A DNA stretch of 64,000 nt from an uncultured Acetatifactor sp. (GTDB taxonomy: Bacteria; Bacillota; Clostridia; Lachnospirales; Lachnospiraceae): positions 19,021 through 83,020 of the forward strand of contig CANPXL010000011.1 of the NCBI GenBank assembly GCA_947586055.1. The letters run 5' to 3'. This document shows, piece after piece, positions 17,865-27,963 of this stretch (the stretch's first letter is position 1; each line of letters opens with the position of its first letter). The notes under the pieces are model-generated. The model ran no database searches and was not told the DNA's origin. It saw only the letters and a list, made by a program, of their open reading frames with translations. Made by a program: the position numbers and the translations under genes.

Positions 17865-19934
17865 TCAGACGCTTTCATCCCCCGTCTTTAAATACCGGCT
17901 GCTCCAGTTCACAAGCTTCAGTCCCGTAACACGGTTTCGGGCCGCCGCGCCCACTCTGTAAAGCCCGTCCGGCAAAACGCCTGCTTCCAGCTTTACATGA
18001 AATCCGCTCAGCGCCACGTTTTTCTGATCTGGCAGATTTTCTTCCAGATCCGGGCGATACTGTTCCCCAAGCTTTATCTCATAGACCTCATCTTCCGCTG
18101 TTGGATCCGGTCCCTTTGGCCGCCCGGTTCCTTTCGTCTTCTGACGCCACAATATCAGACTTTTTTCGTAACATGCATTGTCGTCTCCCAGAACAATATT
18201 GTAGCCTGTAATCTCTCCGCCCCGGCAGTCTTCGATCCGAACCATCAGACATTCGTCCCGCCGGCAGGCTGCAGCGTTGAAAGTCCCAGCTCTTCCGGTC
18301 CTGTGCTGCGTCCGGTTTCCCACCGTCATCCATGCCGGACGAATCCCGGTATCCAGCCCCTCCCGGTTCAGATATACAGAATAATACGGATCCGTCCCTT
18401 CCAGCTGAGGATGCAGGCGGTAGAGCGCATCCCTTTCCGCCAGCAGCCGTTTCAGCTTTTCCGGCGATTCGTCCGTTCCTCTGCTGAAGGATTCGTGATG
18501 ATACGCATATCTGTCATTGAGACAGACATTCCGATACCCCAGCTCATGTAACCGAAAACAGAGAGACACATCGTTAAAGGCGACTCTCAGTTCCTCCGGA
18601 AATCCTCCTGCTTCCGTAAATTTGCGCCGTTCCACCATCAGGCAGGCCCCCGTCACCGCCAGCACGTTTCTTCGCCCCCGGTTCGCGCCATAATAATAAC
18701 ACTTGTTATCATCCAAAAACTGCAGCTTATGAACCGGTCCCATCGGAAGATTGACAATTCCCGCGTGCTGAATCCGGCTGGAATCCGGATACCGCAGCTT
18801 CATGCCCACAGCTCCCGTAAACGAACGGCCGGCCAACACGGCCATCTCCTCCATACAGCCGGCTTCGCAAAACTCCACATCGTCGTTCAGAAACAGCAGA
18901 AAACGTCCCCGGGCCTGATCCGCCCCCAGATTGCACATCTTGGAAAAGTGAAACTCCATGGGCTGATACAGATAGCGCAGCCGGAATCCCGGCCTGTCCA
19001 GTTTTCTCAGAAGCGCTTCCGTCCGCTTACGGTTTTCACTGCTGCTGCCGTTGTCCACCACAAGCATCTCCAGCGTCAAAGGCTCTTTAGGCGCCGCGGC
19101 GCCTTCCTCATGGGCCATTTGCTCTCCCGCCGTCAGACAGCTGCGCAGGCAGTTCTCCAAAACCTCCGGCTGATCTTTGGAAGGAATCACAACGGATATC
19201 GCCGGCCCCTCCGGCTCCGTCTCGGCGCTCCGGCTCCGGTACCGCTCCATTTCTCTGTAAAATTGCTCTCTCTGCTTCGTCAGATACTGCTTCAGGCAGG
19301 GCGCCGGATCCAGAAATGCAGCCTGCTGCTCCCCGTCCGTGCAGTGAGACAACAGCGACGCGATATGGCCGATGGCCGTATCTCCCTTTTCATATCCCCC
19401 CGCCAGCTCGGCGCACAAATGCAGCCATTCCCAATAAGCTTCCTGATCCCGGACGCGGTAAATCCCTTCCTCTGTCTGTTCAAAAGGCAGGCCGCTCTCC
19501 GGCTTTTGCGCGTATCGCTCGGATGTCCGACGGAACAATCCGTCCCGCACCGCCGCCAGGCTGCCGAAATATAGCCGGCTCTCCAGAAGATCCGGCGACC
19601 AATCCGGCTTGAACCACGGCGAACAGGCTCTCCCTTTCTCTCCCCCGGGCCAGACATCCTCATCCCCGTACAGCAGATGTTTTTCCGGGTTCCGCAAGAA
19701 ATAATCCGCAATCTTTTCCGCCGCCCCGTCCGCCAATATGCCCTCAGCGGAAAGGATCAGCGAAAAACCCGTCCCTTTCCCGGAAACAGTCCTGCAACTT
19801 CCCTGGAAGCGATCCGACTCTTCCCACTCTGCCGCCCACTGGGGATAGGAGATCAGAAATCTGCGCAGCCGCTGCCGATACGATTTATTTTGCTTCCCGT
19901 ACAAAGCCCGTTTGACATAATCCTTTATTCCCAC
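17865..19934 (-). CDS. GT2 glycosyltransferase with degenerate first domain and C-terminal beta domain
   Basis: The protein has 689 residues. Residues about 50-240 look like the back half of a GT-A domain (YGDEDVWPGG, PWFKPDWSPDLLES) but lack the usual nucleotide-binding first half. A full GT2 domain follows at about 245-520 (AISVVIPSKDQPEVLENC, FLLFLNDDVEF, AVTGACLMVERR, FNDVSLCFRL). The last 150 residues form a beta-rich segment (RPDLEENLPDQKNV). The start is GTG 19934 behind GGGAG. It is 30 bp upstream of the two-domain GT2 gene and 20 bp downstream of the methyltransferase-kinase gene. Confidence 0.87.
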   Translation of the reverse strand: MGIKDYVKRALYGKQNKSYRQRLRRFLISYPQWAAEWEESDRFQGSCRTVSGKGTGFSLILSAEGILADGAAEKIADYFLRNPEKHLLYGDEDVWPGGEKGRACSPWFKPDWSPDLLESRLYFGSLAAVRDGLFRRTSERYAQKPESGLPFEQTEEGIYRVRDQEAYWEWLHLCAELAGGYEKGDTAIGHIASLLSHCTDGEQQAAFLDPAPCLKQYLTKQREQFYREMERYRSRSAETEPEGPAISVVIPSKDQPEVLENCLRSCLTAGEQMAHEEGAAAPKEPLTLEMLVVDNGSSSENRKRTEALLRKLDRPGFRLRYLYQPMEFHFSKMCNLGADQARGRFLLFLNDDVEFCEAGCMEEMAVLAGRSFTGAVGMKLRYPDSSRIQHAGIVNLPMGPVHKLQFLDDNKCYYYGANRGRRNVLAVTGACLMVERRKFTEAGGFPEELRVAFNDVSLCFRLHELGYRNVCLNDRYAYHHESFSRGTDESPEKLKRLLAERDALYRLHPQLEGTDPYYSVYLNREGLDTGIRPAWMTVGNRTQHRTGRAGTFNAAACRRDECLMVRIEDCRGGEITGYNIVLGDDNACYEKSLILWRQKTKGTGRPKGPDPTAEDEVYEIKLGEQYRPDLEENLPDQKNVALSGFHVKLEAGVLPDGLYRVGAAARNRVTGLKLVNWSSRYLKTGDESV

Positions 19935-19954
19935 TTTTCACTCCCAGAGTTTTG

Positions 19955-22042
19955 TCAATGTCTCCCTCGTTTTACAGTCCCGGCAAGACTGCGGGCCATC
20001 CCGGAGGGCAGGCAGACGATTTCCATGCTGAAATACAGCTTATTTTCCGGCTTCCGTTCAAAGCCGGCAAGCTCCAGACTGATGCCGGGATCCTCCGTCG
20101 CAAACAGCACGCTGAGACTGCAGGTTCCGTCAGCGCCCTTTTCCGGCTTTGCCGCTTTCCCGTTACAGCGCAGGATTCCGCGTTTTTTCAAAGGCACGCT
20201 CTCCCCGTTGAACGAAATTTCCAGAATCCTCACGGCGCAGCTGCAAAAGGCGGGGTCGATGCGCAGCCTCCGCACATCGCCGTCTACGGTCAGTTCCGCC
20301 CGTACTTTCCCGTCTTCCCTGCGGGCGTTCTCCACGAAATATGAATCCTCCTCGGAATATCCCCTGCCCCGGTCTTCGTATATCTGAATCCGGTCTCCGG
20401 GACCGCCGTCCCGGGACTGTTCTCTCCACCTGTCGGGCGTGAACACGCGGGTTCCCATCCGCTCCCGCAGTTCCCCCATCGCCAGACGTCCCCCCGTCAC
20501 ATATTTCTGAAAGTCTCTTTCTTTCTCCCTGATCTTTTCGGCTTCCGTCCCGCTGATGCCCAGTTCCTCCAGCACCCGGTCCTCGTCTATCCGGCTTCGC
20601 CTTTCGTCTTCCAGAAGATAGCAGTGAAACGCCCGGAATGCCAGTTCTCTGGTCTCTATGGCCTGCCCGAACGTCCATTCATAATCGATCAGCGTCCACC
20701 GGTTCTTCTCCACCAGTATATTGGAAAACGCCATATCAAAATCCGCTACGGCCATATCGCTGTTATGCCCGATTTTCTGCACATAGCTCTGAAACAGTTG
20801 CCGGAAGCCTTCCTCATCCCCTCTTTCCAGACAATCGTCCAGAAGTGCGGCCAGGGACCTGCCGCCCACATATTCAAACTCGGCGCAGACCGTCCCGTTC
20901 CTCTCCGTCAGCCTGCAGGCGTTGACCTTCAGCCCGCTTCCCGCATACCGTCTGGTAAGGCTTTCACAGGCGGCGGCCATGCTCCTGACATGTTCCGCCG
21001 CGGCCGGATGAAGCGGCTCCTTTCTGATAAAACGGCCGTTTACGCCCCTGCTGCAGATCGACGTGCGAATCCGGTATTCCGGCGCCCTGTCGTTGGAATA
21101 CTTCACATATTCCACAGGGATCGAATCTCCAAGCACCACCAGAAAGGAATTTGAGAACAGAGGGAACACCCCTTCCTCCAGCGTGCCGTCAAACGCCTTC
21201 CTCTCGTCAAACAAAAGCATTCTGTCCCCGTCAAAGTTGCGTATGTTATCATACAGTTCTCCCTTTTCAGGAAGCCTCCTGTCGCTGTAAAGAGCCGTCA
21301 TGAATTTGTAATCCGGATAGGGATAGTAAAAATGGAACTTTCCGGCGCCGCAGTCGCGGAATATCTTTTCCAGCCCCGTTTTGCTGAAGGTTCGCGCCAC
21401 CGCTCCTTCCCCGTAATTTTCGATCCCGGAGAAACAACTCCCCAGATGGTCTTCCCGGCAGCCCGCAAAATACTTCATGCCGTACTTGTTTTCTATGGCA
21501 ATGACAATCCTGCCGCCTTCCGACAGGTGCTTCCGCAGCAGACGCAGAAAATCATGAAAAGGATGCTCACCGCCGATGTAGCTGATCCCGTACTCAAAAA
21601 CGCCGATCAGACAGATATAGCTGAAATCTTCCGGAAGATCCGGCTCTATCTCCTGGAAATTGCCCACTCGGATCGTAACGTTGCCGCATTCTCTGTGGCG
21701 CCAGGCGTTGATCAGACTGCGCTTCTTTGACAGTTCCACACAGGTGACTTCCCCCGCCTTTTCCGCCAGGGCGCCGGTGATGGCTCCGCAGCCGCTTCCC
21801 ACCTCCAGCACTTTGTCTTCGGGTCCTATCGGCAGCCAGTCCACGATATTTTCCCTCTGGTACGACAGATGATAGAGTATCGGCCAGCTCTTTTTTTCTT
21901 CAATAAGATCGGCATATTCTTCCCGGGGCCGGTTTTTTGCAATCTCCAGAAGTTCCTCTTCCACCTCGCCGTCGCAGTACAGATCTTCCCCCGAATATTT
22001 CCTGTAGTCCAGTTTCACATTTCCGATCATCTCTTCCGTCAT
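19955..22042 (-). CDS. SAM-methyltransferase/kinase-like fusion, WbdD-like candidate chain terminator
   Basis: The protein has 695 residues. Residues about 60-260 are a class I methyltransferase: motif I VLEVGSGCGAITG at 78, and IAIENKYGMKYFAG at 181. Residues about 310-480 fit a small-molecule kinase fold: Lys341 in FIRKEPLH, catalytic loop Asp436...Asn441 (DFDMAFSNILVEK) and metal Asp453 (LIDYEW). The rest is beta-rich (ELTVDGDVRRLRID, ILEISFNGESV). In ABC-exported O-antigens of E. coli O9/O9a, WbdD joins the same two activities to cap the chain end, and Wzt reads the cap; that is established for WbdD. Here the gene is directly downstream of the Wzt-like ATPase gene, so the same job is inferred. 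There is no long coiled coil as in WbdD. Confidence 0.8.
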   Translation of the reverse strand: MTEEMIGNVKLDYRKYSGEDLYCDGEVEEELLEIAKNRPREEYADLIEEKKSWPILYHLSYQRENIVDWLPIGPEDKVLEVGSGCGAITGALAEKAGEVTCVELSKKRSLINAWRHRECGNVTIRVGNFQEIEPDLPEDFSYICLIGVFEYGISYIGGEHPFHDFLRLLRKHLSEGGRIVIAIENKYGMKYFAGCREDHLGSCFSGIENYGEGAVARTFSKTGLEKIFRDCGAGKFHFYYPYPDYKFMTALYSDRRLPEKGELYDNIRNFDGDRMLLFDERKAFDGTLEEGVFPLFSNSFLVVLGDSIPVEYVKYSNDRAPEYRIRTSICSRGVNGRFIRKEPLHPAAAEHVRSMAAACESLTRRYAGSGLKVNACRLTERNGTVCAEFEYVGGRSLAALLDDCLERGDEEGFRQLFQSYVQKIGHNSDMAVADFDMAFSNILVEKNRWTLIDYEWTFGQAIETRELAFRAFHCYLLEDERRSRIDEDRVLEELGISGTEAEKIREKERDFQKYVTGGRLAMGELRERMGTRVFTPDRWREQSRDGGPGDRIQIYEDRGRGYSEEDSYFVENARREDGKVRAELTVDGDVRRLRIDPAFCSCAVRILEISFNGESVPLKKRGILRCNGKAAKPEKGADGTCSLSVLFATEDPGISLELAGFERKPENKLYFSMEIVCLPSGMARSLAGTVKRGRH

Positions 22043-22142
22043 AAATCTTCCATACCTCTGACGCCCACCGGCGCTCTCATATCCGCGAACTCCGCGACTT
22101 CAACCCGTCTCACCCTGCCGCAGCGCTCTGCTCTCAACCGTT

Positions 22143-23504
22143 TCAGGACTCTTCCGCGTCTTTCACTTCCACCTGAGACTCCATATCATAAAAGCCCACC
22201 GTATCTTTGTCGGAAATTACCGTAATGTTGATGGCGTCGTACAGTCTGTGATACACTTCAAAAGTATCGCCCCGATACCCCGTGACGCCCATGGACAGCA
22301 GGTACTCCCCTCCCTGCAGGCTCATTTTCTGCGTGAATGTAACGTCTTTCGTCTGTCCGGGCTCCACACTTTCCAGAAACGCCTTTTCGATCATGGAATT
22401 GGTGCCCGTGATTTCCGTACCCATAATGTTTTTAAACGAAAACGCAAAAACAGGCGCCTGGATCCGCTCATAGAATCTGACCCGCATATGAAGCGAAAAT
22501 TCTCTTCCCTTGAGTACGGCGCTGGTATGCACCCCTTTGTCATCGGTCAGGTAATATTCCACAATCTGAGCCTGTTTTGTCCCGTACTCCAGCAATTCCG
22601 GGTTAAATGCGTCTCCGCTGCCCGCGGGATTTTTCTCCGCGGCCGGCTTCCGCCCCCGGACGGCCTGTCTGGCTGCGGACCGCAGCTCCCTGTCCTCCAG
22701 CAGCGAATCGTCTTTCTGATCCGGCAGCTCATACTGCCCTACCAGCACCTGCTTGTAAGCGTCGATCATGGCTTTGGGACTTCCCTCGCCGAGCAGGGTC
22801 CCCCGGTTCAGCAGAAATACCCTGTCGCAATACTTGCTGATGCTGCTCAGATCATGGCTCACAAACACGATGGTTTTTCCCTGCTGCCTGAATTCCTCAA
22901 ACTTATGATAACACTTGGCCTGAAAGAATACGTCGCCCACGGAGAGCGCCTCGTCCACGATGAGGATTTCCGGATCAATATTGATGGCGACGGCAAACGC
23001 CAGCCGCACAAACATCCCGCTGGAATAGGTTTTTACAGGCTGATACACATAGTCCCCGATGTCCGCAAACTCCAGAATGGCGGGCAGCCTTTCATCGATC
23101 TCCTTCTCGGAGAATCCCATCATGGTGCCGTTGAGATAAACATTCTCTATTCCGTTATACTCCTGATTGAATCCCGCTCCCAACTCCAGCAGAGCGGATA
23201 TACGGCCGTTTACATGTACCTCCCCTGAGGTAGGATGCAGCACGCCGGTTATTATCTTTAAAATCGTAGACTTTCCGGAACCGTTTGTACCGATAATGCC
23301 GACGGTCTCTCCCTGATAGATCTTCAGGCTGACTCCGTTTAAGGCATAATGAAGCCTGTATTTTTTTTTGCCAATCCCGAAAGCGTCCTTCACGCGGTCC
23401 CGCAGGCAGTCATACAGTTTATATATTTTAACAATATCCGATATTTCAATGGCAGGAACGGCAATTTCCTGCACCCTGATCCGCTCTTCTTCCATGCTTT
23501 TCAT
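22143..23504 (-). CDS. Polysaccharide ABC transporter ATP-binding protein (Wzt-like) with C-terminal domain
   Basis: The protein has 453 residues. The ATPase domain (1-250) has Walker A GTNGSGKST, a signature region with YSSGMFVRLAFA, Walker B ILIVDEALSVGD and the switch His (FVSHDLSS). Residues about 320-453 form an extra beta-sandwich (EFSLHMRVRFYERIQ, FAFSFKNIMGTEITGTN, EYLLSMGVTGYRGD) like the Wzt carbohydrate-binding domain that recognises the finished chain. I chose ATG 23504 (MKSMEEERIRV), five bases after the stop of the upstream membrane protein; the second Met at 23495 is also possible. It works with the permease at 25082-26062 to export an undecaprenyl-linked polymer. Confidence 0.93.
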   Translation of the reverse strand: MKSMEEERIRVQEIAVPAIEISDIVKIYKLYDCLRDRVKDAFGIGKKKYRLHYALNGVSLKIYQGETVGIIGTNGSGKSTILKIITGVLHPTSGEVHVNGRISALLELGAGFNQEYNGIENVYLNGTMMGFSEKEIDERLPAILEFADIGDYVYQPVKTYSSGMFVRLAFAVAINIDPEILIVDEALSVGDVFFQAKCYHKFEEFRQQGKTIVFVSHDLSSISKYCDRVFLLNRGTLLGEGSPKAMIDAYKQVLVGQYELPDQKDDSLLEDRELRSAARQAVRGRKPAAEKNPAGSGDAFNPELLEYGTKQAQIVEYYLTDDKGVHTSAVLKGREFSLHMRVRFYERIQAPVFAFSFKNIMGTEITGTNSMIEKAFLESVEPGQTKDVTFTQKMSLQGGEYLLSMGVTGYRGDTFEVYHRLYDAINITVISDKDTVGFYDMESQVEVKDAEES

Positions 23505-23508
23505 CCTG

Positions 23509-25044
23509 TCACTGTGTCTCTTTGTCTTCACACATAATAGCTTCTTTTCCATACCAGTCCGCCATGAACCGGTTTGCTTCATTATTTGGATCCGTAGACA
23601 ACTCACCTATAAAGATCGGCGACGGTATGAAATGATAGGGCGGAACTTCCACCACACTGCCGCCATTTTTGATCATTTCCACCCGCTTCAGGTACTCCTT
23701 ATGAAACTCGTTGGCCTCGCCCGTGTGGACAAAATAGTACGCGCAGAACGAAGAATAATCTCCCGCCTGATAGGGGTCAAAATGAAACACCAGCAGCGAT
23801 AACGCGGCGATCACCAGATAATGTACCAGAGGGATTCCTTCTCCCCCGCCAAACCGTTTTCTCAACGCCCGGGCCGCCGCCGCTGTTCTGCCCTCCCTGC
23901 GGGTCTGATTCTGCAGCCATCCCAGCCAATATACCACATTGAGAAGCAGCATGATCTGCCATGTGATCTTTACCGCATTCAGCGTTCTGCCAAGTCCCTC
24001 ATGCCCCATGGCGTAAAAGCTTGGCGTAAAACCGGTTGCGTAAAAACAGAAGGACCAAAGCAGGACCAGCCCGGGACAGGAAAATTTACAGGAAACTTTT
24101 TTCACCATCCTCCAGATAACCGGTACCAGCAGGATCAGGAGCAGCACTGTCCTGATTCCCGTAAATTTCCACATATTGCAAAACGCCGCCAGAAAAGACT
24201 GTCCAATGGACGCCGCCGGCCCCAGCCCGGTAAAATATGCCTGTCTCACATTGTTGCCGGGGGCCGAAACATTCTTATAAAACGCAAACGCATATACCGC
24301 AAGAGACGGCAGTAAAAGCAGCGTTCTCAGACGGCGGAGCAAAGTACCCAACACGATAAAGCTGACGATCAGAATAAGCCCCTGCAGCGCCGTCACATAG
24401 TTGGCGCCGCCTCCTATGCTGGCTCCCAAAACCGCCAGCAGCGACAGAACTACCGTGGTCACCTTTCCCTTCCCTGTCAGAAGCCGGATCCAGACCGCCG
24501 TGGTCAGCATCAGCATGGCATGCATTCCCACGTAATGAATGCCGGAGTTATACCAATAAAAGCCCGCTCTGTCGCTGTGAATAAATTCCACCAGAACGGC
24601 GGCCGCGGCTGCAGACAGTATAACACTGGAAGGGGCGTCCGCCCCCAGCGCCCTGCGCAGACATGTCCAGCTCAGCACAAAAGCCGCTGCGGCAAAAATA
24701 CAGATCAAAAACATCGGTCCTAAAAAATAACAGGACTCCTTCCATGCCAATGGCGCAACCGCCATAAAAAAGCAGGAGGAAAAAGTTCCCTGCCACGCAT
24801 ACCACTGCGTTTTTACACAGTATAGCGCTCCCTTCCACGCATTCGCCAAAGTGTAGTCCAGCGCCAGAAAATTTTTCACGCCGGAAGCATAACCGTAATC
24901 GTCATACCAGGGAATCGTGTAAACGGTTATCCGCAGCAGAGGTACCAGCAAAAGCAGCAGCACGGCAACGGCCAGCACGGCCACCAGTCTCATATCCGGT
25001 TTCCATAACGCTGCCCTTTTCACCTTTTCCCACAATTTTTTCAT
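23509..25044 (-). CDS. Polytopic membrane protein (DUF6056-like), possible polyprenyl-sugar glycosyltransferase
   Basis: The protein has 511 residues with about 10-12 hydrophobic helices. The first loop after helix 1 has IPWYDDYGYASGVKNF, with an acidic YDDY pair in the extracytoplasmic position used by GT-C glycosyltransferases. The C-terminal soluble tail (about 90 residues) is hydrophilic. I recall this look for DUF6056 proteins, but the family call is tentative. The second Met (25044) is preferred because GAGGGAAAAG precedes it; the first Met at 25059 has no site. It sits between the permease and ATPase genes of the exporter, so it likely modifies the same polymer. Confidence 0.7.
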   Translation of the reverse strand: MKKLWEKVKRAALWKPDMRLVAVLAVAVLLLLLVPLLRITVYTIPWYDDYGYASGVKNFLALDYTLANAWKGALYCVKTQWYAWQGTFSSCFFMAVAPLAWKESCYFLGPMFLICIFAAAAFVLSWTCLRRALGADAPSSVILSAAAAAVLVEFIHSDRAGFYWYNSGIHYVGMHAMLMLTTAVWIRLLTGKGKVTTVVLSLLAVLGASIGGGANYVTALQGLILIVSFIVLGTLLRRLRTLLLLPSLAVYAFAFYKNVSAPGNNVRQAYFTGLGPAASIGQSFLAAFCNMWKFTGIRTVLLLILLVPVIWRMVKKVSCKFSCPGLVLLWSFCFYATGFTPSFYAMGHEGLGRTLNAVKITWQIMLLLNVVYWLGWLQNQTRREGRTAAAARALRKRFGGGEGIPLVHYLVIAALSLLVFHFDPYQAGDYSSFCAYYFVHTGEANEFHKEYLKRVEMIKNGGSVVEVPPYHFIPSPIFIGELSTDPNNEANRFMADWYGKEAIMCEDKETQ

Positions 25045-25081
25045 CTGCTTTTCCCTCATAATAAAATACTGTGCGCCCTCT

Positions 25082-26062
25082 TTACATCACATCCGCAAAA
25101 TGCACCTTCAGACGCTTGAAGACAGCCGCGCCGATTCCGAACAGCACCACCGTTATGATCCAGAAATACATCGTTGAAAAGAAATCCTGAAAAAACCACT
25201 CCTGACGGTAGACCGCGCTCCTGTACCCCTCAACAATGTAGACAAGGGGATTGATCTTTACAATAGTCACCCACTTTGAAGGCAGGCTGTTAATATCCCA
25301 CAAAATGGGCGTCGCCCAGATCCCGATCTGAAGAATGATCGTAATGATCTGAGACAAATCCTTAAAAAATACCACAATAGCGCAGGTGGTATAACTCAAT
25401 GCAAGAACAAATACAAACAGACACGCGCTGTAATAGAAAATCTGCAGCGTATACACGGTAGGATAATAACCGTACAGCGCCGCTACGATCAGAAGGACAA
25501 TGACAAAAAACGCGTGGATAAAGGTTGCTGCAATCACCTTTATGACCGGAAGGATACTGATCTTAAAAACCACCTTTTTCACCAGATAATCGTATTCCCG
25601 CAGCGCGTTAGTCCCATTGTTCCAGGCCTCGTTAAAGAAGAACCAGGGCACCAGTCCCGCCGTCAGAAACAGCACAAAAGGCGCTTCCTGCGTCCTCGAC
25701 GTTCCCGGCATGACCACCTCAAAGACCACATAATACATCGCCACTGTAACAACCGGCTGAATCATGGCCCACACAGCGCCCATATAGGAACCCGCATACC
25801 GCTTCTTAAAATCATTTCTGGCCAGCTTCCAGATCAGATGCCTGCTCTGATACAGTTCCACCGGAAGCGTCGTGAATTTATCATATCCCTTTGCAAAAAT
25901 AATGCAGGAAATCAGGATCACCGCGCAGGAGAGGATCTTCTTTAAAAGTTCTTCCTGCGGGTCGGCCGCCGGCCCCCGGTTCTGGTGAAGCACGATAACT
26001 GCCGCCATAAAGAAACCAACCAGACAGAATATAGTGATCCCACGCTTTTTGCCTGTCTTCAT
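25082..26062 (-). CDS. Polysaccharide ABC transporter permease (Wzm/TagG family)
   Basis: The protein has 326 residues. The core (about 85-326) matches ABC-2 polysaccharide permeases: IWKLARNDFKKRYAGSYMG at the amphipathic N-terminus of the core, PWFFFNEAWNNGTNALREYD, six membrane helices and INPLVYIVEGYRSAVY. About 80 extra residues with two more hydrophobic helices precede the core, which is longer than the usual 260-270. It partners the Wzt-like ATPase. It lies 8 bp downstream of rfbC and shares the rfb transcription unit. Confidence 0.93.
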   Translation of the reverse strand: MKTGKKRGITIFCLVGFFMAAVIVLHQNRGPAADPQEELLKKILSCAVILISCIIFAKGYDKFTTLPVELYQSRHLIWKLARNDFKKRYAGSYMGAVWAMIQPVVTVAMYYVVFEVVMPGTSRTQEAPFVLFLTAGLVPWFFFNEAWNNGTNALREYDYLVKKVVFKISILPVIKVIAATFIHAFFVIVLLIVAALYGYYPTVYTLQIFYYSACLFVFVLALSYTTCAIVVFFKDLSQIITIILQIGIWATPILWDINSLPSKWVTIVKINPLVYIVEGYRSAVYRQEWFFQDFFSTMYFWIITVVLFGIGAAVFKRLKVHFADVM

Positions 26063-26069
26063 TCGTCCG

Positions 26070-26621
26070 TTACCTTTCCGCCGCTCTCAGACCGCCCCAG
26101 TTTTTGTCTCTCTCCAGAACGATCAGTTCCATCCCCTCCGGCACGGGCCATTCTATGCCTATCTCCGGGTCATTGTAAACAATGCCTCCCTCGTCGCCGG
26201 GATGATAAAAGTCCGTACATTTATAGCAGAACTCCGCATAATCAGAAAGCACAAGATAGCCGTGCGCGAAATGCTCCGGAACATAAAACTGCTTTTTGTT
26301 CTCCTCGGTGAGAAGCACACCGTACCATTTTCCATACGTCGCGGAGCCCTTCCGCAGATCCACCGCCACGTCAAACACTTCGCCCCGGATCACTCTGACC
26401 AGCTTCGCCTGCGGATGCTCGATCTGAAAATGAAGCCCCCTGAGCACACCCTTTCGGGAAGAAGACTGATTGTCCTGTACGAAGACGTCCGGGATACCCG
26501 CCTCTTTATAGGCTTCATAGTGATAGGATTCATAGAAATATCCCCTTTCGTCTCTGTGTACAACCGGCGTAATAACCTTTAAACCTTCGATTTCACACGT
26601 CTCTACCGTTATTTTCCCCAT
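26070..26621 (-). CDS. rfbC: dTDP-4-dehydrorhamnose 3,5-epimerase
   Basis: The protein has 183 residues, normal length. RmlC cupin motifs are RGYFYESYH, VQDNQSSSRKGVLRGLHFQ (active His in RGLHFQ), VIRGEVFDVAVDLRKGS and YVPEHFAHGYLVLSD. It converts dTDP-4-keto-6-deoxy-glucose to the L-rhamnose configuration. AGGAGTC precedes ATG 26621. It is in the same operon as rfbA and rfbB, but rfbD, needed for the last reduction, is absent from the window. Confidence 0.97.
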   Translation of the reverse strand: MGKITVETCEIEGLKVITPVVHRDERGYFYESYHYEAYKEAGIPDVFVQDNQSSSRKGVLRGLHFQIEHPQAKLVRVIRGEVFDVAVDLRKGSATYGKWYGVLLTEENKKQFYVPEHFAHGYLVLSDYAEFCYKCTDFYHPGDEGGIVYNDPEIGIEWPVPEGMELIVLERDKNWGGLRAAER

Positions 26622-26685
26622 TTTTCCGACTCCTTGTATTGTTTCCGTTTCCGCTGTTGTTATGACGATGCGATCCGCGGCGAAC

Positions 26686-27963
26686 TCACTGTCCGTAGTA
26701 AACGTTCATATCCACATTGCCTTCGATTCCGTCGATCCGTCCGTTGGAAGTGTGCTGCCACATCTGATAATATCCCTGATAAAGAGGGGCGCTGCGGTAT
26801 TCCGCCAGCCAGATGAAATATCTGTCAAGCCTGTCCATATACAGGTTGTTGTTAAACCAGTTGCGGCTGGCATAGATTCCGGCGGTATAACCCGCGTTCT
26901 CCACGGTACGGCAGAAAGCTTCGCAGACCAGCGTTCTCGTCTCAGGATCCAGACCATCCGCCCGGCCGCTGCCCCCGGCGCCTTCCGTATCAATAAAAAC
27001 GGGATATTCCAAATCATACTCCCGCACCAGACGGATCACCGCCGATGCCTCTTCCACCGCTTCCACTTCGTTTACAGCCTGGGTAAAAAAATAAACGCCC
27101 ACGGGAACGCCGCCTGCCGCGGCTCCCTTCATGTTTTCCGCAAAACGCGGATCCTCCACCAGACTTCCCGTCACCGAACCACGGTATCCCGCGCGGACAA
27201 TGGCAAATTCCACGCCGGCGTCCCGCACCCTGTCCCAGTCGATATCGCCGTTCCACTTTGAAACGTCGATCCCGACTCTGGAATGTCCGGAGACATTCTG
27301 CAGTGTCCTGACTTCGGTCCTGTCCGCATCTTCCCGGGCGTCCGTGCCGCCGGTATCCTCCGCTTCCGCATCGATATCCGCCTCCGTCCTGATCAGCAGG
27401 GAGATGTCTTCTATGGCCACATAAGCAACCTTATCCTTCACCTGCACTTTGGTCGGGTTGTTTGGCACCTTATACCCATCCACTGGTTTCAGTTCCACGT
27501 AATAGTCTCCCGCCGCCAGGCCGCCAATATAAATCACGCCGTCTCTGTCAGGATCTGTATACTCGCCCATTCCCTCAAGTTCCACCGTGAAATTTTCATT
27601 CCGGACCGGTTCTCCGTCAATATTTACGATCTGGATCCTCAGATCTCTCTCCACCGACGTCACAATGAGCGACAGCCGGGACGCCGCATCCTTCGCGGCT
27701 TCCAGAACAGGGTTATACTCCTGGTCAAAAAAAGCGGGATCCTTCAGAAAAGCCGACAGATCGTCTCCGATCTGTCCCGTCTTTCGCGCTTCCTCCTGAG
27801 GCGGCGTTCCCTCTTCCTCCTGTCCCTGGGGCAGAGGCGTGTTCCGGACCGACCGGCTCCCGCCGCCGTCGGAAAACCGGTTCCCACAGACCACCACCGC
27901 AGACACCAGAAGAATCACTGCCAGGGATACCAGGATCGCGATCTTTCGCAGTTTAGAGTCCAT
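26686..27963 (-). CDS. Membrane-tethered GH25 lysozyme
   Basis: The protein has 425 residues. One N-terminal helix (about 7-27) anchors it. A beta-sandwich of SpaA/Cna-B look follows ([40 protein letters not shown]). The C-terminal GH25 domain (about 220-425) has [25 protein letters not shown], the catalytic acid pair in FIDTEGAGG and [12 protein letters not shown]25 enzymes cut the MurNAc-GlcNAc bond. It overlaps rfbA by 11 nt and is thus coupled to nucleotide-sugar genes. It may open peptidoglycan for polymer passage or attachment (inference). It resembles the larger protein at 30387-33311. Confidence 0.92.
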   Translation of the reverse strand: MDSKLRKIAILVSLAVILLVSAVVVCGNRFSDGGGSRSVRNTPLPQGQEEEGTPPQEEARKTGQIGDDLSAFLKDPAFFDQEYNPVLEAAKDAASRLSLIVTSVERDLRIQIVNIDGEPVRNENFTVELEGMGEYTDPDRDGVIYIGGLAAGDYYVELKPVDGYKVPNNPTKVQVKDKVAYVAIEDISLLIRTEADIDAEAEDTGGTDAREDADRTEVRTLQNVSGHSRVGIDVSKWNGDIDWDRVRDAGVEFAIVRAGYRGSVTGSLVEDPRFAENMKGAAAGGVPVGVYFFTQAVNEVEAVEEASAVIRLVREYDLEYPVFIDTEGAGGSGRADGLDPETRTLVCEAFCRTVENAGYTAGIYASRNWFNNNLYMDRLDRYFIWLAEYRSAPLYQGYYQMWQHTSNGRIDGIEGNVDMNVYYGQ

